Assembly: GCA_031277235.1 (NCBI GenBank)
Contig: JAITMT010000418.1
Span: forward strand, 1-11,555
DNA from: Tannerella sp.
Lineage (GTDB): Bacteria > Bacteroidota > Bacteroidia > Bacteroidales > Tannerellaceae
Direction: 5' to 3'
DNA: 11,555 nucleotides
The translations under genes were made by a program, and so were the position numbers. The notes under the pieces are model-generated. The model saw only the letters and a program-made list of their open reading frames with translations, was not told where the DNA came from and did not search any database. Each line of letters opens with the position of its first letter. Positions within the stretch are counted from its first letter, which is position 1. Shown one piece after another: positions 6,138-11,555 of this stretch.

Positions 6138-9100
6138 TTAAAATGTTATATTGAATCCTACAGAAACTGATTTGGTCAATGGATATACATTATCTCCCGG
6201 AGCTTCAGGATCGAAGTTTTCATTAATCCTGGAGAAGGTGAACAAGTTTTCTCCACTGAAATAGATGCGACATTTTTCCATGGATATTTTTTGTGTAACA
6301 GACTTGGGTATGGTATATCCAAATTGCAGATTTTTTAAACGGCAATATGCGGCACTGTTCAAGTATTTGGTCTGAGTTCGCAAATTTTTTCCCGTGCTGC
6401 TCAAATAAAATTTCGGCCAGTAAGGATCAAGATTACTTTCGTCTTCTCTCCATGAATCCAGGGTGTTTTTCCAGACATTTGAACCCCATTGTCCACCGCC
6501 GAGTCCCCACGATAAACGTCCGCTAAGCCACATATCTCTTTTGCCCGTTCCCTGAAAAAGGGCGCCCAAGTCGAAACCGTTCCATTCAGCGCTAAACCCG
6601 AAGCCGTAGTTGTATCTGGGAGTATTGTTCCCTATAATGGATTGATCACCCGGATTATCCAGCGTATTTGTCCCGTTGTCGATCTTTCCCGACCCGTCAA
6701 TATCCTTATATTTCATATCGCCCTTACTCCAGTTCGAACCGAAAAATGATTGAAAACCGCTACTGTTTACCTGAGCAGCTTCATCTGCGTCAATCATAAT
6801 ATGGTCGGAAGTATATCCCCATATTTCGCCCAAATCTTTCCCAACGTACCAATCACTTAACAAACCGCTGGGATTGGAGTATTTCAAGACTTTTCCCCTA
6901 TAATCGGACAGGTTGACATACATTCTGTAAGTAAGCGGCTTACTGTCCAAAGTCAATTGATCTCTCCAGCTTAAGGATAGATCAAAACCTCGAGTCCTCA
7001 GATCGGCATTGTTAGTGCTGGGCGACCTGGCTCCTAAAACTGCCGGAAGTGATTCTCCCTGCGCGATCAACCCAATGATATCCCTTTGATACCAGTCAAA
7101 AGCTGCCGTTAAACGATTATTTAACGTCATGATATCGAGTCCAAAGTCTAAACTGCGATTCGTTTCCCAGGTATTATATGCAATCAATCCGGGTGTTCCA
7201 AAAGCCCCTATCCTTTCGCCACCCATAATATAATTAGATGTAGGATTATAGGAAATCGTAGAAATATACTGATAGGGTACTCCCCTCATATTGCCAAGCT
7301 CTCCGTATGAAACCCTGAATTTCAATTCGGAAACATATTTCTGCAAGTTTTGGAAAAAGTCCTCACGGGCAATATTCCATGCTGCCGAGATACCCGGGAA
7401 CGTACCCCATTTTTGACCTGTATAATAGCGCGACGAACCATCTTTACGAACATTTAATTCAAGCAGATACTTACTCTTGTAAAAATAGTTGATTCGCCCG
7501 AAGAAACCGCGTGTAGCCCAATGGTCGAGCGCATCGTCAGCTGCAACCACTCCCGTAGCTGTCGAAATAGAGGGCTGCTCGGGCAGAATCAAGGCTCTCT
7601 TGTCAGCGCTGAGTGAATAATTATTTTTGTTTTCCTGCTGCATCCCACCCATAATCTTGAAAGAATGATCTCCAAATTCCTTTTCATAGGTTGTATAAAA
7701 CTGTGTAGATATAAAATCATCGTTCTGAGCGTTTTGCCATATCTGTGTCGTTTGAGGGCTACTACTGTCCATATATGGCTCGTTAGAAACCGACCATGAG
7801 TAAATCAATCCTTTCGAATAAGTTAGCTTGTTCATCCATTTATTATATGTAAAATCAAGATTGGCAGTCAAGCCGGGTAGTATCTTGAACAATGCAGTTC
7901 CTGTTCCCCAAAAATTATCGGTATAGGTGAGATGGGGATTTGCCTGGCCAATGAACGCCATACGGCCTGCCGGTGAAAAATGCCCGTTTGGATCCAGCAC
8001 CGGGATGGTGGGCCAAACTACCCATATCCAATTGATCAAACTGTTGATACCTCCATTCGGCTCCATGTAATATGCCGGAGTATCATTCTTGTCCTTGGCG
8101 TAACGGAAATTCATGCCAACTGTTAACCAATTAGTTATATCAACGCTGAGCCTGCTGGCAACGTTAAAACGTTCGTAATAATCATCGTAATATCTAAGTT
8201 TACCCTGGGAGTGCAAATATCCAATTGACATCATGTACGACGAGCGGTCAGTCCCACCTTGTATCGATAAGTTGTGCGTTTGGTTCATCTGCCATTTTTT
8301 GAACATGGCATTTGCCCAGTCCTCGTTGGCATTGCTACGTCCGTCACCCCAATCGGACCACCTTTCGGGATCAGACAATTGCGGTACGTTATTCGGTATA
8401 CTCGTCGGATCATTATAGTATTTCTCAATGCGATCCATGGTTTCCGAGTCGATAACACCTCCGCCGCCTTCATTGATAGATGCTTCACGGAATAATCTTG
8501 CAAACTCCAATGAACCTGCTGTTTTCGGTAAAACAGTAGGATTATGCCACGCTAAATTGTTGTTGTAGGTGATAGTTGCTTTCTGGTTACGTTTTCCCGA
8601 TTTTGTGGTTACAAGGATGACGCCATAAGCCGCTTGTGCTCCGTAAATAGCGCTTGACGCAGCATCTTTCAGTACGGTAACAGCTTCGATATCGTTGGGA
8701 TTGAGGTCATCAAAATAACCGGTCACTCCATCCACAATGATTAGCGGAGTATAAGTGGCTCCGCCGGCGCCGCTTTTTCCGGCATATCCGCGAATATTAA
8801 AGTCCGCTGTAGATCCGGGACCTCCATCTGAATTATACACGTTCAAGTTTGCTACCTTCCCTTGAAGGGCATCCGCAGCATTTGTAATCGGTCGGTTTTC
8901 AAATTCTCTTGAACCCACAGTAGCTATTGCTCCCGTCAGATTCACCTTCTTCTGTGTACCATACCCCACAACCACCACTTCATCCAAAGATTGAGTGTCT
9001 TCATTCAAGGTTACATTAATCTGCGTCTGATTCCCCACCGCAACTTCCTGCGTAATGTATCCGAGATAGGAAATCCGCAACACGGCATTTTCCCCCACAT

Positions 9101-9605
9101 TCAGCGAAAAATTTCCGCCCACATCTGTAGCGACGCCATTGCTTGTACCTCTCTCTATCACGCTTGCACCGATGATGGCTTCGCCGCTGGCGTCCGATAC
9201 TTTCCCGGAAATCCGTCTGCCCGTTTGCTGTGTAGATTGCAGGATTGCCCGCTTCGACAGGACGATGTAGTCGTTTTCAAACTCGTAGTTCAATTCGCTT
9301 TCCGAGAACGCTTCATGCAAATACTCGGACACGCTGCCGGAGGTCTTGTCGAATGTAACGGATTGACCGGTATTCACTTCGCTGTTGCTGTAAACAACCA
9401 GATAATCCGTTTGCTTTTCTATTTCATCGAAAAAACGGGCTATACTCATGTTTTTCGACGAAAGTCTGATTGTTGCGTTTTGCGCATCGCTGTTAATGGC
9501 TATCATATTGAATACGCAACAGAATAAGAGAAGTAGTGATATTTTCATAACACGGAAAAGTTCATTATTTTTTAATCTAAAACTAAATAATCGTTTTTTT
9601 TTCAT
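6138..9605 (-). CDS. susC: SusC/RagA-family TonB-dependent transporter with STN domain
   Basis: A complete 1155-residue TonB-dependent outer-membrane transporter. A long basic N-region precedes a signal peptide (hydrophobic core about 21-37, cleavage near Ala41-Gln42). An alternative Met20 exists, but the long N-region is common in this family. In order: STN signalling domain (about 45-118), CarboxypepD-regulatory-like beta-sandwich (about 131-205, RRISGKVSDASGEAIIGASV), SusC-type TonB-box region SLDEVVVVGYG (207-217), plug (about 215-337, including ALQGKVANLNV, NIRGYAG, PLIIVDGV and IEAVTVLKDAASSAIYG), then the barrel to the terminal aromatic strand VSVGFNITF. The STN domain implies trans-envelope signalling to a FecR-type anti-sigma factor, which is the preceding gene. 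It imports the oligosaccharide captured by SusD using TonB energy. Its 5' UTR carries a predicted antisense RNA on the other strand. Confidence 0.96.
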   Translation of the reverse strand: MKKKRLFSFRLKNNELFRVMKISLLLLFCCVFNMIAINSDAQNATIRLSSKNMSIARFFDEIEKQTDYLVVYSNSEVNTGQSVTFDKTSGSVSEYLHEAFSESELNYEFENDYIVLSKRAILQSTQQTGRRISGKVSDASGEAIIGASVIERGTSNGVATDVGGNFSLNVGENAVLRISYLGYITQEVAVGNQTQINVTLNEDTQSLDEVVVVGYGTQKKVNLTGAIATVGSREFENRPITNAADALQGKVANLNVYNSDGGPGSTADFNIRGYAGKSGAGGATYTPLIIVDGVTGYFDDLNPNDIEAVTVLKDAASSAIYGAQAAYGVILVTTKSGKRNQKATITYNNNLAWHNPTVLPKTAGSLEFARLFREASINEGGGGVIDSETMDRIEKYYNDPTSIPNNVPQLSDPERWSDWGDGRSNANEDWANAMFKKWQMNQTHNLSIQGGTDRSSYMMSIGYLHSQGKLRYYDDYYERFNVASRLSVDITNWLTVGMNFRYAKDKNDTPAYYMEPNGGINSLINWIWVVWPTIPVLDPNGHFSPAGRMAFIGQANPHLTYTDNFWGTGTALFKILPGLTANLDFTYNKWMNKLTYSKGLIYSWSVSNEPYMDSSSPQTTQIWQNAQNDDFISTQFYTTYEKEFGDHSFKIMGGMQQENKNNYSLSADKRALILPEQPSISTATGVVAADDALDHWATRGFFGRINYFYKSKYLLELNVRKDGSSRYYTGQKWGTFPGISAAWNIAREDFFQNLQKYVSELKFRVSYGELGNMRGVPYQYISTISYNPTSNYIMGGERIGAFGTPGLIAYNTWETNRSLDFGLDIMTLNNRLTAAFDWYQRDIIGLIAQGESLPAVLGARSPSTNNADLRTRGFDLSLSWRDQLTLDSKPLTYRMYVNLSDYRGKVLKYSNPSGLLSDWYVGKDLGEIWGYTSDHIMIDADEAAQVNSSGFQSFFGSNWSKGDMKYKDIDGSGKIDNGTNTLDNPGDQSIIGNNTPRYNYGFGFSAEWNGFDLGALFQGTGKRDMWLSGRLSWGLGGGQWGSNVWKNTLDSWREDESNLDPYWPKFYLSSTGKNLRTQTKYLNSAAYCRLKNLQFGYTIPKSVTQKISMEKCRIYFSGENLFTFSRINENFDPEAPGDNVYPLTKSVSVGFNITF

Positions 9606-9612
9606 ATTTTTG
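9605..9612 (+). promoter_or_regulatory. Plus-strand -7 box TATTTTTG (antisense promoter)
   Basis: TATTTTTG fits the Bacteroidetes primary-sigma -7 consensus TAnnTTTG exactly. It overlaps the susC start codon, which is read on the other strand at 9605-9603, and points away from susC. No clear TTTG -33 box lies about 20 bp upstream, where the DNA is simply AT-rich. On its own an 8-bp match in AT-rich DNA is weak; it gains weight from the terminator-like hairpin about 50 bp further along the same strand. Confidence 0.4.
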
Positions 9613-9616
9613 CATT

Positions 9617-9702
9617 GTAAAAGTAAATAATTTAATAATTAACACGGTATTTGCTTTACGCTAACCGGTTGATGTTGGAGCGTCAGCCGGTTTTAGTTTT
9701 TT
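9617..9702 (+). ncRNA. Predicted antisense sRNA to the susC 5' UTR
   Basis: A plus-strand transcript of roughly 85 nt is predicted from a TAnnTTTG box at 9605-9612 to an intrinsic terminator at 9663-9702. The 5' end is estimated, a few bases past the box. The first ~45 nt are AU-rich and unstructured by eye; the 3' end is a 12-bp hairpin plus a U-run. There is no convincing open frame. It would be fully complementary to the leader of the minus-strand susC mRNA just upstream of the ATG, so it could block translation or destabilise that mRNA. Bacteroides fragilis DonS and related PUL antisense RNAs, in sigma/anti-sigma PULs, are the known precedent. The call rests on promoter and terminator signals and position only. 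Confidence 0.5.
9663..9702 (+). terminator. Intrinsic terminator on plus strand in susC leader
   Basis: AACCGGTTGATG (9663-9674) pairs with CGTCAGCCGGTT (9681-9692) around the 6-nt loop TTGGAG, followed by TTAGTTTTTT (9693-9702). Two of the 12 pairs are G-U wobbles in the plus-strand RNA (9669-9686, 9673-9682). On the minus strand these become A-C mismatches, and no T-run follows there. The element is therefore directional and works on the plus strand, opposite to all genes in the window. Confidence 0.65.
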
Positions 9703-9740
9703 CACTTGGTATTCTTCATAGGCATTTATGTATTAGAGGT

Positions 9741-10727
9741 TTAACTTATGGTAATTTGATTCAATTCTTCATCCTTTTCGATTTTAAACTGGTGTATTTT
9801 CCGTATCATGCGCAGGATTTCCATCACGCCGTCGCGCTGCCGGAATTTTCCGGTATATTTGTACTGCAGGAGGCGCTGATTTTTCACGATAATCTTCACG
9901 TCATAGTACAGTTCCAGTTTCTTGATGATTTCTTCAATGTTCTCATGCTTAAAGGAATAGACGCCGTCTTTCCACAACAATTGGTCGCGGTCGAAAGACT
10001 GTTCCGTATGGAATTTTCCATTTTCAACGAAAATTTGTTCATTGGGCGATAGGGAATGTTTATCCTTCTTATTCTCAGATGAATACACATCAATTTCTCC
10101 TTCCACCAGAATGGCGTTGAAATAATCGGCTTTGGGATAATTGGAAACGTTGAATTTCGTGCCCAACGCCTTGATGGACAGATTTCCCGCGTTCACGATG
10201 AAAGGTTTATTTCTGTTCGACACAACGTCGAAAAAGGCTTCGCCCGTCAATTGGACACGCCGGTCATTCCCCTCAAAAACAGACGGATATTTCAGCGTCG
10301 AACCGGCATTGAGCCACGCAACGGAGCCGTCGGGAAGCGTTATCCGCGCCCGCTGTCCCGATGGTACCATCAATTCCTGTTCAACGGCAACGGTTTGACT
10401 TTGAGTATCTTTATGATTCATCAGACTTGAAACCGTCATGCCGAGGAAAAACAGCACACAAGCCGCCGCCACATATCCCGCCGTCCGGCGAACCTTGCGC
10501 CAAAACATTCGTTTGTTATATTTTTCCATCAACAGGGCATAATGAAATTCAGCGGTTTCCTTGTCCGTACCGGCGTCTTTCAAAGACAATATCCCACGCA
10601 CATTCTGATAATCAAGAATTTCCTTCCGCAGCGCCGGATCGGATTCAGCCTCCTTCATAAAGGCAACTCTTTCCTTTTCAGACAATTGTCCTTCAAAATA
10701 ACCGATAATTTTTTCCGTTCTATCCAT
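9741..10727 (-). CDS. FecR-family anti-sigma factor (PUL regulator)
   Basis: A 328-residue single-pass inner-membrane regulator. The ATG at 10727 (MDRTEKIIGYFEGQLS) is preferred over a TTG nine bases upstream because it gives the usual FecR start. Residues 1-80 form the cytoplasmic, sigma-binding part. A membrane helix follows at about 83-103 (TAGYVAAACVLFFLGMTVSSL). The periplasmic FecR domain is about 120-215, with the familiar VPSGQRARITLPDGSVAWLNAGS, VQLTGEAFFDV and IKALGTKFNV strings. The C-terminal DUF4974-type domain (about 258-326, FKHENIEEIIKKLELYYDVKI) would contact the STN domain of SusC. In the known Bacteroidetes scheme, substrate-loaded SusC signals to this protein, which then frees an ECF sigma factor. 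The susC gene follows 135 bp downstream. The expected ECF sigma gene is not found upstream, where a 154-bp spacer and the HEPN gene lie. Confidence 0.93.
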   Translation of the reverse strand: MDRTEKIIGYFEGQLSEKERVAFMKEAESDPALRKEILDYQNVRGILSLKDAGTDKETAEFHYALLMEKYNKRMFWRKVRRTAGYVAAACVLFFLGMTVSSLMNHKDTQSQTVAVEQELMVPSGQRARITLPDGSVAWLNAGSTLKYPSVFEGNDRRVQLTGEAFFDVVSNRNKPFIVNAGNLSIKALGTKFNVSNYPKADYFNAILVEGEIDVYSSENKKDKHSLSPNEQIFVENGKFHTEQSFDRDQLLWKDGVYSFKHENIEEIIKKLELYYDVKIIVKNQRLLQYKYTGKFRQRDGVMEILRMIRKIHQFKIEKDEELNQITIS

Positions 10728-10803
10728 TCGTATCAATTTGATTTTATCCTATAACGAATGAACCTTGAAAATCCCCCAAAGGGAAAATGAATTTTTTTAT
10801 GAA

Positions 10804-10835
10804 AACCCCCAATAAAGCGGTAACGATTGGGGGTT
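10804..10835 (-). terminator. 10-bp hairpin after HEPN gene, palindromic repeat copy
   Basis: AACCCCCAAT (10804-10813) and ATTGGGGGTT (10826-10835) pair perfectly around a 12-nt loop. It lies 46 nt past the stop of the HEPN gene. On the minus strand the stem runs into TTTTC, a short U-run consistent with a modest intrinsic terminator separating the toxin module from fecR. It shares arms and part of the loop with the palindrome at 158-182, so it may be a member of a dispersed repeat family serving as a terminator by position. The rest of 10728-10881 shows no gene and no convincing promoter. Confidence 0.55.
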
Positions 10836-10881
10836 ATACCCGGAATACTGCCCTGACAAAGTTTCTCTCATTCCTTTACCA

Positions 10882-11256
10882 TTAACGGGATAAATCCTTT
10901 TTCATCTGTTTTATCACATTAAGCAGTGGTGGAATTTCGTTTTTCAATGCTTCAAAGACAACATCAATATCAATTTGGAAATAGCCATGCACTATTCTGT
11001 CGCGCATCCCCATCACGCTTTTCCAGGGTATGGAAGGATATTCGGGTAACAGTTCTTTGTTGGAATATTTGTCTATTCGTTTTACCTCTTCACCAATGAT
11101 TATGAAACACATACAAATTCCGTTCAAACGTAACATGCCGTCGGGTGTTTCCGGTAACCGGCTTATATCTGATATTGCCGATGTGCTTTCGAGCAGATTT
11201 TCAATCAACTGTTCCATATGCTCGACGGTTTCAATGATTAGCGTTTTATCATACAT
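10882..11256 (-). CDS. hepT: HepT-like HEPN RNase toxin
   Basis: A 124-residue all-helical HEPN protein of the DUF86/HepT group. The start at ATG 11256 (MYDKTLIIETVEHMEQ) is preferred over one at 11307: it matches the normal HepT start and length, and it gives the short overlap typical of these pairs. The helix with IIIGEEVKRID is followed by IPWKSVMGMRDRIVHGYF, which contains the catalytic RX4HXY motif (Arg85, His90, Tyr92). Family members are metal-independent RNases. In the MntA-HepT system of Shewanella oneidensis the Tyr of this motif is AMPylated by the partner antitoxin, which silences the toxin. The first 8 nt of the gene overlap the end of the MNT gene, so translation is probably coupled. 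All motif residues are intact, so the toxin looks functional. Confidence 0.92.
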   Translation of the reverse strand: MYDKTLIIETVEHMEQLIENLLESTSAISDISRLPETPDGMLRLNGICMCFIIIGEEVKRIDKYSNKELLPEYPSIPWKSVMGMRDRIVHGYFQIDIDVVFEALKNEIPPLLNVIKQMKKDLSR

Positions 11257-11539
11257 AAATAATGTCTTGCATGATTCGTTTGACAAAAGCAGGACGTAAA
11301 TTTTCATGTTTTCTTACCACGTCCACCGGCATTCCCAAAAACTCTTCAAGTTGCATCGGTAATTCCACCAGTGATTTCAGCCCCATCGGTTTTCCTTCAT
11401 AATAGATGTCAAGATCGCTGTTTTCAGTTTGTTCGCCACGAGCCGCCGAACCGAAAATACCGATACGTTCTATTCCATATTCCGCAGAATACTGTTGTTT
11501 GAATTGCCGTAATTTGTCCAAATAGTCACTTGTTTGCAT
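11249..11539 (-). CDS. mntA: MntA-like minimal nucleotidyltransferase antitoxin
   Basis: A 96-residue minimal nucleotidyltransferase (pol-beta fold). The GSX10DXD signature is intact: Gly30-Ser31 in IGIFGSAARG, then Asp42 and Asp44 in SDLDIYY, with a third metal-binding Asp probably at Asp73 in GMPVDVV. MntA-type proteins neutralise the partner HEPN toxin by transferring AMP to a Tyr in its active site. The ATG at 11539 gives the usual length. The stop TGA overlaps the start of the HEPN gene (8-nt overlap), so the antitoxin is made first. Only 16 bp of upstream DNA are visible, so the promoter lies mostly or wholly outside the window. Confidence 0.93.
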   Translation of the reverse strand: MQTSDYLDKLRQFKQQYSAEYGIERIGIFGSAARGEQTENSDLDIYYEGKPMGLKSLVELPMQLEEFLGMPVDVVRKHENLRPAFVKRIMQDIIYV

Positions 11540-11555
11540 ATTCCGTTTGATTTTT

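Noticed and set aside
8991..9527. Plus-strand open frame of 178 codons opposite the N-terminal part of susC
   Set aside because: The opposite strand encodes a canonical STN/carboxypeptidase-like region of SusC; the plus frame has no family features.
9651..10052. Plus-strand open frame of 133 codons crossing the susC leader and the fecR 3' end
   Set aside because: It is mostly the complement of fecR, which is certain, and it runs through the terminator-like hairpin at 9663-9702. It looks like a shadow.

Overview
The window looks like chromosomal DNA of a Bacteroidota bacterium, most likely order Bacteroidales. The basis is a complete SusC/SusD outer-membrane glycan-import pair, an STN-domain SusC paired with a FecR-type anti-sigma factor, lipoprotein signals followed by a polar surface-export stretch, and a TAnnTTTG-type -7 promoter element. 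Every protein-coding gene lies on the minus strand, so the biology reads from right to left.

Layout in transcription order. At the right edge (11539-10882) is a two-gene MNT/HEPN module: a MntA-like minimal nucleotidyltransferase antitoxin whose 3' end overlaps a HepT-like HEPN RNase toxin. A 154-bp spacer with a strong hairpin follows. Next comes a polysaccharide utilization locus (PUL): FecR-like anti-sigma factor (10727-9741), a 135-bp leader, SusC (9605-6138), SusD (6124-4247), a perfect 14-bp hairpin, a secreted five-bladed beta-propeller glycosidase-like protein (4182-3241), a lipoprotein (alpha/alpha)6-barrel glycosidase of the MGH1/GH63-like type (3237-1648), and a second beta-propeller lipoprotein broken by a frameshift (1595-491). 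Beyond it lies a 34-codon coding-looking remnant (476-372) and then about 370 bp of gene-free DNA. That stretch is packed with short tandem repeats, a palindrome and a putative G-quadruplex.

How it should work (family knowledge plus inference): SusD and SusC bind and import an oligosaccharide. The STN domain of SusC would signal across the periplasm to FecR, releasing an ECF sigma factor that drives the locus. No ECF sigma gene sits next to fecR here; the MNT/HEPN pair occupies that place. The propellers and the MGH1-like enzyme would trim the glycan. The substrate cannot be named from this sequence.

The most interesting signal is on the opposite strand in the susC leader. A perfect TAnnTTTG box overlaps the susC start codon, and about 50 bp further on there is a 12-bp hairpin followed by a T-tract. 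The two G-U wobbles in this hairpin pair only when it is read on the plus strand. Together they predict an antisense RNA of roughly 85 nt complementary to the susC 5' UTR, resembling the DonS-type antisense sRNAs of Bacteroides PULs.
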